From positions 3,550,500 through 3,614,499 of the forward strand of contig NC_051098.1 in the NCBI RefSeq assembly GCF_901709675.1: a stretch of DNA of 64,000 nucleotides, written 5' to 3'. This stretch comes from Syngnathus acus. Taxonomy: Eukaryota; Chordata; Actinopteri; Syngnathiformes; Syngnathidae. The notes beneath the pieces are model-generated. The model searched no databases. It was not told the DNA's origin and saw only the letters and a list, made by a program, of their open reading frames with translations. Position 1 is the first letter of the stretch. Each line of letters begins with the position of its first letter. Made by a program: the position numbers and the translations under genes. Shown one piece after another: positions 44,556 through 56,237 of the stretch.

Positions 44556-44919
44556 ATCCATCCATCCATTTTCTGAACCGCTTAGTCCCCACGGGGGTCG
44601 CGGGAGCGCTGGAGCCTATCCCAGCCGTCATCGGGCAGTAGGCGGGGGACACCCTGAACCGGTTGCCAGCCAATCGCAGGGCACACAGAGACAAACAACC
44701 ATTTGCACTCGCACTCACACCTAGGGACAATTTGGAGTCTTCAATCGGCCTACCAAGCATGTTTTTGGGATGTGGGAGGAAACCGGAGTGCCCGGAGAAA
44801 ACCCACGCGGGCCCGGGGAGAACATGCAAACTCCACACAGGGAGGGCCGGAGGCGGAATCGAACCCGCACCCTCCTAACTGTGAGGCGGACGTGCTACCC
44901 AGTGCCCCACCGAGCCGCC
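44556..44919 (-). mobile_element. tRNA-derived SINE (family 1), copy D
   Basis: Full-length on the minus strand. An 11-bp duplication TGTATGATACC flanks it (44545-44555 and 44920-44930). A and B box-like motifs are present near 44870-44910. Its body is very similar to copies B and C. Confidence 0.95.
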
Positions 44920-45017
44920 TGTATGATACCTCAATGGTAAATTACTTTGTTCCCAATAGCACACAGAGTAGACAGTATATGTGTGTGAATCAGGGGTCTT
45001 TCTCAAATCGTCTTACT

Positions 45018-45797
45018 CAAATAAGAAAAGTTAATGCAAGAAATACATTAATATATGTAAAAAGCCATTTTCCAAAATGTTATTAACAAGAATTATAGAT
45101 TTTATTTAGATTTTATTTATTTCTGATAAGATTTTATGTATTTTATTTGAAGGGAGATCCCAAAATGCACATTATAGCATTAAACGATGATAAACAAAAA
45201 ATAAAAGTAGATGGCAGTAAAATAGACAAGAACAATCAACAGATAAAATCCGATAATTAATGCCGCACCCCCAAAAGCACGAAATAAAGCTGAACAAAAC
45301 TTGCCATGCCATTGTATTCGGTTAGAGACTATTTCCTGCCATGTAATTTTTTTGTTTTTGTTTGTAAAGCTGTAAAATCGTCTTCAGCACGTCCTCTTGC
45401 TCAAAAGGAGAATGAACTCTATTTTCACAGCAGGCAACTTTTCTATTTCACGTTTAAAAACGCAGTTATTTTTATGTTGTGATGCTATTGACATTTTTGG
45501 AAACCATAAGTAATCTATGCAACAGATGTAAGATGGTGTTGGATGAATAATAAAACCATGAATGTGACAAATTTTGGTATTCTGGAGATGGATTCCGGTC
45601 GTGTGCGTTGGTATTTTTTAATGTTGCCTTTTTCCTGTAGCAGTAAGGAAACACACTCAACTTTCCCTCCAACAATGTTATATGACATCGCATTGCAGTG
45701 CGTGCCCATATCCACTACAAAAGTTACTTTTCTTGTTTATTCTCAGGCTTCCTCACTTTCTATTTGTGCAGACTCCATCACATTCATGTTTTTCATG
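45018..45797. repeat. Local duplication, right block
   Basis: Partner of 43959-44515. GAAAAGTTAATGCAAGAAAT recurs at about 45020, 45488-45681 matches 44035-44228 with few changes, and 45682-45797 matches 44346-44457. The 117-bp insert of the left copy is absent, so the two blocks are directly joined. Confidence 0.9.
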
Positions 45798-46278
45798 GTC
45801 CTGTGCTAATAGACATGTCATCTTCATTTTGCGCAACAACAATAACTTTATTTCTCTGTTGGTGCTACTGAGTTTGAGAATGCTCACCTTGGCAAGGTGA
45901 TTTTGTTTGTTCATGTCTAACACAGTTGGCCTATTGCAGGAATTTTTTTTATTGTTCATTGTTTAAATCTGGATTGCTTTAATTTCGTGTTTTTTTTCTG
46001 AGATTTAGTCTGTTCATTTCAACTTTTATTAGTGACTTTATATGGCTGGTTGCTATCTTGTATAGCAGATATCAATGGCTTGTACAAGGATTAGATGGGT
46101 CTCTCTATACAGTCTGCCTCTCACTTCGCCTCTCATGTGTTACCTATGAATCAATAAACTCTGACTTCTTTGTCTCATGAAGCAAATGTCATGTTTAAGA
46201 TAAGCTTTGTTTTCTGCTAACAGTTCTACAACTTCTCCTTTAGCACAGTTGTTTTGGCCTTCACGCTGTCCTCAAAGT
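45798..46278. other. No gene recognised
   Basis: Spacer with AATAAA at about 46152 but no associated coding sequence that I can identify. Confidence 0.45.
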
Positions 46279-46853
46279 TGTCACGGGCCTGCGTCACTTG
46301 CCATCCAGTCACTCCTTTCCTCAACATCATCACTCTCAGCCACACCCCCAATCACCAGCTCCTACCACTGCTCGTTAGGGCAGCCCTACATAAACCCAGT
46401 GAACCCAGCCAGTCACTGTCGGTTCGTCCACCTACCCTGCCCGTGACGCCGCCACTGTGCTCACTGTGCTCTGACATAATGATTCCCGTTGCTGACATTG
46501 CCCGTGTACCGACCCGACTCGACTTGCTCGCTGCCCGTCCTGACCACTTGCCCATCCTTGACCACGCTCTGATCGCCGTCTGCCTCGACCACCTCCTTGC
46601 CCCCGACCACGACTACGGGCTGCACTCTTCCGCCCGGTGCACTTGCGCTGCTGCTCTCTCCGCCAGGTTAGTTCCTGCCGTCAGTCAGGTTCTCGTTCCG
46701 AGGCCAGCACTCTGCTACGACTCTGTCCCGGGCATCCGCCAGTTCCTGTTTCGCTGCCCAATTACACCAGCCAAGCCGGCAGTCGGGCCTTCCACTTCTC
46801 TTTATTCAATAAAGATCAGTGCTGCATTTTGTCGCCCTGCCTCGTTCCTGACA
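46279..46853 (+). mobile_element. Solo LTR with perfect 5-bp target duplication
   Basis: Begins TGTCACGGGCC and ends CGTTCCTGACA. CAATAAAG near 46807 looks like the polyadenylation signal. AAAGT flanks both sides (46274-46278 and 46854-46858). A 202-codon frame inside it is a GC-rich chance frame. Confidence 0.94.
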
Positions 46854-46858
46854 AAAGT

Positions 46859-48496
46859 TTAAACCAGTTTAAAATAATTCAATCACTTCCTTAAAATATT
46901 GCACACTGCACATTCTTGGATTTCTCTGAAATGGAAGTGCAGAAGAGCTCAAACCTCTGTATCTTGCTCCTCCAACTCTCGACAAGATGCCTTGCCAACT
47001 CAGGTTCAGAGGTTGAAACTGCGTCATAACTTTTCTTTCACCTTCACTTCTCACGCTATGGTGTATTCATGAGACATGACAATCAAGTCATTTATGGGCA
47101 TATTTTAAGATGGTTCAATGAAATATATAGCCATGCCCATCAGACAGCCAAGTCACAACCACAACACACTTTACGAATGTCAAATTCTGAGTCTTCACGA
47201 CAAGCGCCTCCAAGGCCCACAAGTTCATTACATTAAAAAACTCAAATGATACATTTTATGGGCAAAATGTGGTATATACAGTGGAAATAAAATTCTACAC
47301 GCCTGTTTGCTGCCAGGCTTTTATGACCAAAAAAAATGGAGACCAAGCTTAATCATTTCAAAACATTTCCCATGATCAATGTGATCTATAACCTGTATAA
47401 TTTAATTGAGAATGATAAATATTTTAGAAAGTATTAGAACAAAAAAAAAGACATACGTACATATTCTACCATCAGTGTGACCTATAACCTGTATAATTTA
47501 ATTGAGAATGAACATTTTCAACAACAACAAAAACAAGACACTGTTACTGTCAAGCAGAGAGCTTCTATGTCCAAAATTTGGGTTTAGACTAGGACCAGTT
47601 GTTTTGCACAAAGAAAATCCACTATATTGTACAAAACATCTAAAGAAATTGCTGTGTTTTTGCAAAAGAACCAAAAGTTGGATCAAATTGACCCAACTTC
47701 CTGGGTGTTCCAATCCTCAGATTTTCAGTTGTAAAATTTCATCTTGGTCTCATCTGGCACACCCCTGTGTGTACACTTTTTTATATTCACTTTATAGGCC
47801 ATATTTGGGAACAGCGTGAACTGCAAAACAATGTATCTACAATTTCACAAACGCATCTTTTGCTTTGTACAGACTACAACGTTTTGAAGGTTTATTTCGA
47901 TTTGCTCAGTATATGAAAGACAAGACAGCTTGTAAAAACATTGTGATATAATTACTATGCATTCAATCATACCGGGCGTGTCATAAACATATTGCATACA
48001 GCAGCAGAAAGAATGTGGCTGATGTCAGTAACTTCACTCATTACAAAGACTGATAGCAGAAGCACACACAGCTTTAATGGAAAAAAAACTGAAACATCTC
48101 TTGATGGAGAGACAGAGAGAAGTTCGATCGCACCCTCAAGCGGGCAAAATATGATTAGTGAGCTGCAAAAAAATACAATCAGCAAGAGTCTTGAGGATTC
48201 GCCTCTCAGACCTGAGAGACACGTTTTTCTCTGATCACACAAAACTAATCTAATGTCATTCACAGACATGAAAAAAACTAAAACAATTCACAAAGCTATG
48301 TATTTTTTTTAAAGATATAATGGATCTCCTGTACTTTATAAAACACATCCGCTTAATACTAAACCACAGTCACATAGACAAAGACATTAATACAATTTTA
48401 GCCTTATTTAAGTGATTTGTGGTTAAACAAAGATTAGTGATAGGAACATGCACATACACGGCACTACCACAACAGAATGATAATAATGACATCTGC

Positions 48497-48498
<2 letters not shown>
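46859..48498. other. No gene; short direct repeat
   Basis: AT-rich. The string CTATAACCTGTATAATTTAATTGAGAATGA occurs at about 47388 and 47483. Motifs at 47665-47705 resemble the 26.1-kb AACCCAA repeat. Frames near 47967-48269 have no recognised domain. Confidence 0.5.

Positions 48499-48576
<78 letters not shown>
48499..48576. repeat. (CAAT)n microsatellite
   Basis: About 19 units with one CAAC interruption. Confidence 0.96.
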
Positions 48577-49083
48577 CTTTTGTATAATGCCAGTGGGAAG
48601 GCCCTACTGAGTAAGAGGCACATGGAAGCCAGCCTAGGGTTTTGGCCAAAGGAACCCGAAGGACTCATAGAACCTTGGGGTCAAAACTCTAGTCTAGAAA
48701 GTTGTGCATTAACATTTTAGGAGGAAACTACTATTCATTACGTGTGCAATACGAAAACCTGGTTTATCATGTTATGGGAATGTATTTCAGCAGCAGTAAT
48801 ACGGGATAGGTGACATTGTTGAGATCCTTGTTGAGTTTCATTTTGTTTTGGATTGACTGCACAAGGCTGGATTCATTTCGTTTTGGACTTTGTGTGTATT
48901 GGGCAAACTAAGAGCTGGCTCACCGGCACCAAGTATCTCTAACACAGGACATCATCGTCTCAATGTGTGACAGGCACATTTTTTTTATAGCGCTGTACAA
49001 TTAATTGTGGCCAATTAAAGAATGTGCACAGTTTGCTTGAAAAAAAAAAACGATAATAAAAACAAAATAAAAGTCCCAAAAAG
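48577..49083. other. No gene recognised
   Basis: Spacer with nothing recognisable. Confidence 0.5.
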
Positions 49084-49282
49084 TTAAAGTCCCAATGATC
49101 ATCATCACACACACATCTGGGTGTGGTTAAATTTGTCCTCTGCAATTCCAACCCTGATGCTGAGTGCCAAGCAGGGAGGGAATGGGTCCCATTTTTATAG
49201 TCTTTGGTATGACCCGGCTGGGGTTTGAACCCACAACCTTCCAGTCTCAGGGCGGACACTCTACCACTAGGCCACTGAGCTG
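49084..49282 (-). mobile_element. tRNA-derived SINE (family 2), internally deleted
   Basis: On the minus strand: CAGTGGCCTAGTGGTAGAGTG (A-box region) and GGTTCAAACCC (B box), then TATAAAAATGGGACCCATT, ending CATTGGGACTTTAA. Relative to the copy at 58045-58345 it lacks about 100 bp in the middle. Confidence 0.88.
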
Positions 49283-50200
49283 CTTTGGTTTTACTAAATA
49301 ATACTACATATGAGCCCCAAAACATAGAACAAAAAGTATCAAACATATATGACTAGGCTATGACTAGACATGACAAAAAGAAGAAAATGAACCAAAAGCA
49401 CTAAAGAAAGCAGGGAAGTTAGTACAGATGAACTAGACAACGAGGAACACCTGGACAAGATATGAAGGGTAGGCTAGAGCTGATTGGGTAACACAAAGGA
49501 ACGGGCAAACAAGCACCGGTGCACACAATAACTTGATGAGACAGACATTGTGGACACAAGAAAAAACAAAGTCCAAATCAAAAACCATTTTGATGAGATC
49601 ACAAGCAAAAAGAAGAAAAGAAATACAGTACTCGGAATTTTTAGTCAAAAATTGTCTCATTAGGTATATAGTGACCACTGTGTTGAAATTTCCAACACAT
49701 ACGGTTTCTTGATGACCGAAGTTAATTATAACTTGCCCATCTTCCATATTACCAGACTAGACTAAGATCATGCATAGTGAAACCAAAGTGAGTCACGGTT
49801 GCATGTGAATCTCCTGTTGCATTGTGGTCCAGTACACAATATTAAATATTTTTAAACCCTCCCCAATACTTTTACGCTACATAAACATTTCCCATTCCCT
49901 TAATAACCATTCCCACACTGTTCTGTGCATTACCTTTACAGTAAATAAAAGAACAAACACGTGATAGTGTCATGTCCTGAGTCCTTAAGAATTCTGCACC
50001 GGTTGATGCTTCTTCCCTTGCACGTGACCGTATGCCGCCTCCTGCTTTTTTTTTTTTTTACTTTTTTCCTGTCACGCACACGCACGCACACCAGCATATG
50101 CGGGAACCGAACTCATGGCACCTGCACGCAAGACAGGCGAGTGCACCACTATACTATATGCGACCCCTGCTGCCTCCTGCCCTTGAACTCAGCACGTCGG
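49283..50200. other. No gene recognised
   Basis: AT-rich spacer, then a CACACG-rich short stretch near 50075. No recognised domain in the frames present. Confidence 0.5.
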
Positions 50201-50204
50201 CAGT

Positions 50205-51179
50205 GATGCACATTGCTCAGAGGCACGCCCCGCGCTATCAGCGCTCACGCCTCTGTCCCGACTCCTGGACGGCAGTGCTTTTTTCCTACGTGCGTGGAAG
50301 CCAGCTGCACACCCAGCGCTTGTCCTCAGTGTGGAGCACATTGCTCACAGGCATGCCCAGCGCGCGCTATCAGCACTCATGGCCGCTGTCCCGACCCCTG
50401 GACGGCAGCCCTTTATTTCCAGCCAGCTGCGCACCCCGCATGTGTCCTCAGTGACACACATTGCTCACAGGCTCGCCCCACGCTATCAGCGCTCATTGCC
50501 GCTGTCCCGACTCTTTCTGCACGACGGTGCATTTTCATTTTGTGTGCGGCTGTGTCACGTCTCCACTCTCGCCCTGCTGGCGGCTGACGTCCCCTCCGCA
50601 GTAGACCTCAGGGGCGCGCGTCGCCAGTACAGAACTGTGCGTGCTAATTGGCGCTGATCGCCACCACACCACCTGTTCCGTGTTACCCGCTGATTAGGGC
50701 ATTTATATAGTGCCGTTCGTCGCCGGTCAGTCCTCGCCATTTCGTCCTCGCCGTTTGGTCCTCGCCGTTTCGTCTGTTTTAACAGACACACGCCTGCCAC
50801 CTGATTCCCGTTTGCCTGGTCCTCTGTGTAGCAGTACGCCTGGCTGGTTGTCCTACCTGATTCCCGTTTGTCTGATCCGCTGTGTAACGTGATGCCACCA
50901 CGACGCGACCGGCTCTTCAGTTGCCTATTGCACCCGCTCTGCTGCAGTTCTACTTCCCGTTTCCCCTTTTCCTCTTTTCGCATTCCCTAAATAAACAGTT
51001 CGTGTTGTTCTTCCTCATTCGTGACAGACTGCCTGTTGCGCTTGTCCGCAGTGACACACATTGCTCAGAGGCACGCCCGCGCTATCAGCGTGTATTTGAA
51101 TGCCGTTCTCCCGTCACTTTTAAACCTGTGAAGTAGCGCAACCGCGAAAGATGAAGCGCGAAGTGGTGAGGGATCACTG
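50205..51179. mobile_element. Mariner-type MITE fragment with about 120-bp minisatellite
   Basis: The right end GTGAGGGATCACTG followed by TA (51180-51181) matches the terminus of the element at 16928. A unit beginning CATTGCTCA recurs at 50211, 50339, 50459 and, beyond the inserted LTR, 51059. Subtracting the 474-bp LTR and its 5-bp duplication makes the last spacing 121 bp. No matching left terminus was found. Confidence 0.75.
50553..51026 (+). mobile_element. Solo LTR inserted in minisatellite
   Basis: Begins TGTCACGTCTCC and ends CATTCGTGACA. CTAAATAAAC near 50987 is a likely polyadenylation signal. The flanks GGCTG and GACTG are a 5-bp duplication with one mismatch. Segments resemble the solo LTR at 17171-18205. 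Confidence 0.88.
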
Positions 51180-51181
51180 TA

Positions 51182-51325
51182 TCGATTACATCGATTGATA
51201 ACTTATAAAAATTATGTCGTGTCGCTATATGGCCAGCATCGATGTAAATCCAGTTCTCATCGATGAAGCTGGATCGAGGGGCAGACACATAGATACATTG
51301 ATTAAATTGATGTACACCCCTAGAC
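51182..51325. mobile_element. Dispersed repeat fragment rich in ATCGAT
   Basis: Repeated ATCGAT/ACATCGATTGAT motifs, ending ATGTACACCCCTA, which resembles a hAT-type terminus. No opposite end was identified. Confidence 0.45.
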
Positions 51326-52250
51326 ATGACCCATCCAAACAACAATTATTGTATATGTATTTCAAATGGAGCCAATAACGTTTTGTTTTACAAAATACAA
51401 ATGTATTGCCTCTCAATCATAGACATCACAGTTATAATTCATCATCATTTGATCAGCTCTGGATAACAGACACACTCAAGGTTAGATGTACGTAATTTAG
51501 GTGAAAACAAGGGAGCAACTCTATGAATATATATTACCTTACGCTCTCATGATAATGTTATTGCTATTGAATTATTCAGTCCTTGATCTCCATAAATCAT
51601 TCTAACCACATTAGCAATAGAGCATGTTCTACTCACGTCAGGGTGGAATGAAATGTGCATGTGATTAACCTTGGCCACAGCCTTTTTATTGTCTCTGTAT
51701 CTATGTTAATTGTGTGTGTGCAAGGGGAATAAGATACTGTAATGCAAATGCTGACAGGAGCATTAACCTGTGAATGTCGACAGTGTGTTTCCTACCTTAA
51801 ACGATGGGCCTGGCCACATAGTCATGAATATCAGTGCTTAGATGACACCCTGTATAGATTACCGATGAGAGCAATTGACCTTTGTAGAGAACCTGTGAAG
51901 CAATGGCAAAAGGCTGTTATGCTACTAAGTGCGCCTCATTTTGTTAAGTGTTTCTATGGAAAATGTAGAGTGCTATGGGCACTTTACTGTCAGGATGAGG
52001 AAAGAGGAACCAGAAAATACTGACACAAAACTTCTACATGGGCATTTGTATTACCTGTAGATTCCTCTTGTAGCTATAATCAGTCCCAGAGATGAAAAAG
52101 AAAACAAAGGGTGATTTTACAGTTTCTCCTTTAGAAACTGCAATATCATGTCTGGTGGCTTCAGTCTGCTTCATTTATTATGAAGGCTGTAAGATATAGT
52201 CTGATGTGATCAGATATGCTGTGACCTCAACAGGATCATTTCCTCTAGAA
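51326..52250. other. No gene recognised
   Basis: AT-rich spacer. A 93-codon plus-strand frame (51742-52023) has several cysteines but no recognisable domain, so I do not call it a gene. Confidence 0.45.
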
Positions 52251-53354
52251 CAGGGATGGGCAAACTACGGCCCGCGGGCCACATCCGGCCCACGGGACCG
52301 TTTAATCCGGCCCGCCAACCCTGAATTAATTGTATTATTAAACTTTTTTTGGGGTCATTTTGCCTGCAATGACTGCGTTTCCCCAGTAGATGGGGAACCG
52401 CTTGCCTGCGCATTTACTACCGGAAGCCGTGTCAGAAAGCTCGGTGCACACTCACAAGTGTGTGTACGTACTCAGTAGTACGGACATGGCGCACTCGCGC
52501 TCTATTTGTATCAGTCCCGAATTTAGAGCGTGGGCTGTGACGACAGCATTCTTGTAATTCGCGCGCTGAGCTTTCAGATACAGTTTTACGCTAAAGCCAC
52601 CCACAAACCTTCCCCTGGAATCCTTCTATTAAAATGAGTCGCCCAAGGAAAAGCAAGGTGGACACAGTGCCGAGTGTTTAAAAAAGAGTGGCCAATTTGG
52701 CTCGACGTACGCGACGTGACGTTCAGCCACATGAACGTCAACATCAACCCGTCACAGATCGAGGTAAACGGACCAACACCTCGGATCTCTCCTAAGAATT
52801 GCCACAACAAATTTTACTCCAGACTATGACGCACTAGCAAAAAAGGGAGACCAACAACACTGTTCCCACTGAAAATGAAGGGGAGGCTCTCAAGTTTGTT
52901 GTAAAAAAATGCATTTTGAATATGATTTGTACACATAGCAGGGATTGAAACTAGCGACCATTCTCATTTTCAAACAATGCAGGATGCTCAAGGACATTGA
53001 TGCACTACCTGTTTGCGACTAATCTTAACCTGTAAAGTTCTTAAGGCTTACTTTAAGGAAGTGTTTCCCGTTTCCTCACCTCTGTTATCAGGTGTTTGTG
53101 AGTTAAAACTCTGCTCTGATTTTCAGATACCCCTCCCCGTGTTGCTGTTAATAAATGCATTTGTTTTCAAAAAACTTGTTTGGAATATCCATGCTTTACT
53201 ACCTACTAAAGGCCAAAATCTTTTATGCAATGACCTTTACAGGTCGCTTATATTACTTCACACAAACATTACGTCCATCTGCTCCTGGTTCGGCCCTCCG
53301 GTCCAAATTTAGAACCCAGTTCGGCCCGCGAGTCAAAAAGTTTGCCCACCCCTG
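52251..53354 (+). mobile_element. hAT element family C copy 2, perfect 8-bp target duplication
   Basis: Starts CAGGGATGGGCAAACTACG and ends TTTGCCCACCCCTG. CTCTAGAA flanks both sides (52243-52250 and 53355-53362). An ATG at 52634 begins the same N-to-C transposase fusion as in copy 1 but stops after about 15 codons. C-terminal codons (FGSTY..., TPDYDALAKKGDQQH) follow in shifted frames. It lacks the SINE found in copy 1. Confidence 0.94.
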
Positions 53355-53362
53355 CTCTAGAA

Positions 53363-54191
53363 ACAACAATACGTCATGTTTGCCATTTACACAGTGAGCC
53401 CCAATTTCAAAATCACACACAAGTATGACAACGTCAGCACCAACATATGCTATATGCATAACATATTGTTAGAAAGTGGAAGTGGACTTTTTTCTTTTGG
53501 GAAGCCTTTGTACTACTCAATAACAGCCCACATTGCCTCTCCCTCGAGACAATAAATGTCCCGAGGAGGAGGCATCCTTTTTATGTTTTCTTTTGTGCAT
53601 GGGCATTTGGACATTGCAAAATTATACTTGAGTGAAAGTAAACAGAAGTAAAGTGACTTGAGAGTAAAGAAAGTACTGAGTAATCAGTTACGTGCCTATT
53701 TTAATGTCCGTTTGTAAAACATGCATTATTGTAAAAATCCCGACATTTCAAAAGAAATTGTAATATATGTAAAATAAAAATGACACAGTGACCTCCAAGG
53801 AAACTTGTGATCTCAGTGTCCTTTGAGGCAATCAATGTGTTTGATGCATTTACAATTTTCCATGATGTGTAGTAGAATGTTGTCTGCTGGGAAAACAGAC
53901 GAGAAATGTTCCTGCACAGAAGAGGCAGAGACTGGCACTGGTTTTGGATTTTCAGGATTTTATTTGTGTATGTTTTGTCATGTACTCTCCTTGGTGTGTT
54001 TGATTGATTGAACGAGGAACAGGTATCGCTCAGTATCGGCCTGATTGCCAACACGCGATTGGTTAAGGAGTGGGTCCCTGGCCTACTTAAACAGCTCACC
54101 GCCAACACTTTGCTTCCTCTCCAGCGTTTCCTCTACCAGAAAATTTGGTCCTCTGCTTGATTTGTTTATATCGACCATTCTTCTGAGCAAA
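53363..54191. other. No gene recognised
   Basis: AT-rich spacer. The final 180 bp is more GC-rich and may be part of an unidentified repeat. Confidence 0.45.
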
Positions 54192-54252
54192 TACCGCACC
54201 GGATTATAAGCCGCACCAGCTAAAATTCGGGGATATTTTTGTTTTTTTCTTA

Positions 54253-55112
54253 CCGTTTTTTTCCGTGTATAATGCGCCCCCATGTATAATACGCACCCTA
54301 AAAATGGCATGTTGATGCTGGAAAAAAGCCTGTACCCATGTATAATACGCACCCAATTTTCTTTTTTTTTTTTTTTTTTTTTTTAAGTCCCAATGATCGT
54401 CACACACGCAGGGAGGCAATGGGTCCCATTTTTATAGTCTTTGGTATGCTCTTAACTAGGCTGGATGTATTTTTTTTTGTTGCCGTTGATTTCTCCGACT
54501 GCCCATAAAGGCACCACCGCGATCAGATGAAAAGAGAGGAAAGTGACGTGCGGACATGTGAAAAAGGCGGCTCTGTATGGGAGAGATGTTGAAGAGGAAT
54601 AAAAACACCCTTGGAAACCAAAACTTGCCCCTCGTCGTGACTCGGAGCCGCAACAAATGTTTCGGATTTGTGTAGGGTACATTGTGACAGCAAACGAGCA
54701 GGTGATCGAGCAAGCGTCTGATACGAGAGCATTGCGTTCGTATGGAGCGTGTTTGAAGTGAACAGCAGAGACGAAAGGAACAAGGCAAAGTGTTGTGAAA
54801 TAAAATATTACCTGTAATACGCATTTTGTTATTTGCTGATTGTATTAAACTATCACATTCATTGTCAGTCAAGAAGAGAAGAGGACTATTATCCCTTCTT
54901 TGACGAAATGACCAGAGCACAGTACAAACACACTATTGTCGGTCAGTCCTGTTGTTGGTTTTGTTGTACCATGATTTTCTTAAAAAAAAAAAAAAAAAAA
55001 CTTTTTTTTAAAAAAAATAATTAAAAAAAATTTGTACCCATGTATAATGCGCACCCCAGATTTTAGGACAATAAATTAGTTAAATTTTGCGCATTATACA
55101 CGAAAAAAACGG
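54253..55112. mobile_element. Nested TA-flanked MITE (GTATAATGCGC family)
   Basis: Starts CCGTTTTTTTCCGTGTATAA and ends TTATACACGAAAAAAACGG. TA flanks both sides (54251-54252 and 55113-55114). CATGTATAATACGCACCC repeats lie just inside each end. It contains a SINE family 2 fragment at 54384-54449 and poly(T)/poly(A) tracts. Confidence 0.93.
54384..54449 (-). mobile_element. SINE family 2 fragment
   Basis: AAGTCCCAATGATCGTCACACACGC joined to GGGAGGCAATGGGTCCC...TCTTTGGTATG. Matches parts of 58045-58345 with the middle and tRNA-like head missing. Confidence 0.85.
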
Positions 55113-55161
55113 TATATAAGCCGCACCGGACTATAAGCCGCACGTGCACACGCGTTTTTTA

Positions 55162-55420
55162 CAAAGAAAGACAGTACACAAAAGCCTTTTTAAAGTTTTA
55201 ATAACATACTTTAACATGTCTTTCTAAACATTGCCTGTGACGCAGCAGTAGTACCGCAGCAACACGGAAGTGTGCACGCGAGTTATTAACAAAGAAAGAC
55301 TGGACACAGAAAGCTTTTTTAAAGTTTTAATAACATACCTTAACATTTCTTTCCAAACACTGCCTGTGACGCGGCAGTAATACCGCAGCAACACGGAAGT
55401 AACACAAGACTAATAGGGCT
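55162..55420. repeat. 128-bp tandem duplication
   Basis: CAAAGAAAGAC at 55162 and 55290 starts two copies of a 128-bp unit, each ending near GCAGCAACACGGAAGT. A partial third follows at about 55455. Confidence 0.88.
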
Positions 55421-55797
55421 GGATTAAAAAAAACATACCATACCGGTAAAAGTCACTGAGACGCGGCGGTAACACAGCAGCAACACGGTAGTACAGCACC
55501 AACAGGGCTCGTTAAAAAACGTACCAGTAAAAGTAAAAAAAAGAGCCATCTTCATCTTCCTCCTGTGCACTGAAACCATCGAAGTCTTCCTCCTCAGTGT
55601 CCGATTGGAATAGCGTTAGATATCCTTCGCCTCACACTTTCTCAGTCTCTCTTTCGTCGTCGCTTTTATGCATTTCTTTGAGTGTGATGAGGGTCTGTTC
55701 ATGCTAATTTTATTCATGCACGAAGCGCTAAATTACATTAAACTAGCGAGCGACACGTATAGCTCCAGAGTAGACGGGACCACGAAATAAAGAAAAG

Positions 55798-55876
55798 GGT
55801 GATGCAACACAATGTCATCAACATCGACTGCCTTTAGCTTAAAAGCGGCATCATATGCATTTCTTTTGTCCCCCAT
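55798..55876 (-). pseudogene. Pogo/POGK-like transposase N-terminus
   Basis: The minus-strand ATG at 55876 opens MGDKRNAYDAAFKLKAVD, which resembles the first helix of the Brinker/pogo-type helix-turn-helix at the N-terminus of POGK and related transposases. It then runs out of homology. It lies in a longer open frame (55733-56038) whose upstream codons are probably untranslated leader. No catalytic part remains. Confidence 0.6.
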
Positions 55877-55925
55877 AATGACGGTTTGTGTATAAAAGCT
55901 TCCTTTCAGTAATGTCCGTCTTGAC

Positions 55926-56237
55926 AAACTAGCACGTCTTCTTCGGCGCATTATCTCTTCTTCGTCTGTCTCGCTCTTGCTTCCTGCTAGAGCGCCCCCT
56001 GGAGGCCGTAAAAATCCATAAATACGCCGCGCCGCCATTTAAGCTCTATTTCCGCATTTCTTCGTGTGTTTTCCATGATGAGGGTGTGTGCGTGATGCGC
56101 GAAATGTTCAAAACACAAACTAGCACGTCTTCTTCGGCGCATTCTCTTCTTCGTCTGTCTCGCTCTTGCTTCCTGCTAGAGCGCCCCCTGGAGGCCGTAA
56201 AATCCATAAATACGCCGCGCCGCCATTTAAGCCTCGG
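55926..56237. repeat. 191-bp spaced duplication in pogo-type element
   Basis: A roughly 120-bp segment from ACTAGCACGTC to GCCGCCATTTAAG occurs at 55928 and again at 56119, almost identical. It lies just upstream (minus strand) of the transposase start. Confidence 0.92.

Noticed and set aside
46254-46862. 202-codon plus-strand frame
   Set aside because: It coincides with a solo LTR bounded by an exact AAAGT duplication. LTRs of this type are GC-rich and stop-poor.
51742-52023. 93-codon plus-strand frame with several cysteines
   Set aside because: No family resemblance, no splice or promoter context, and bordered by repeats. Too weak to call.
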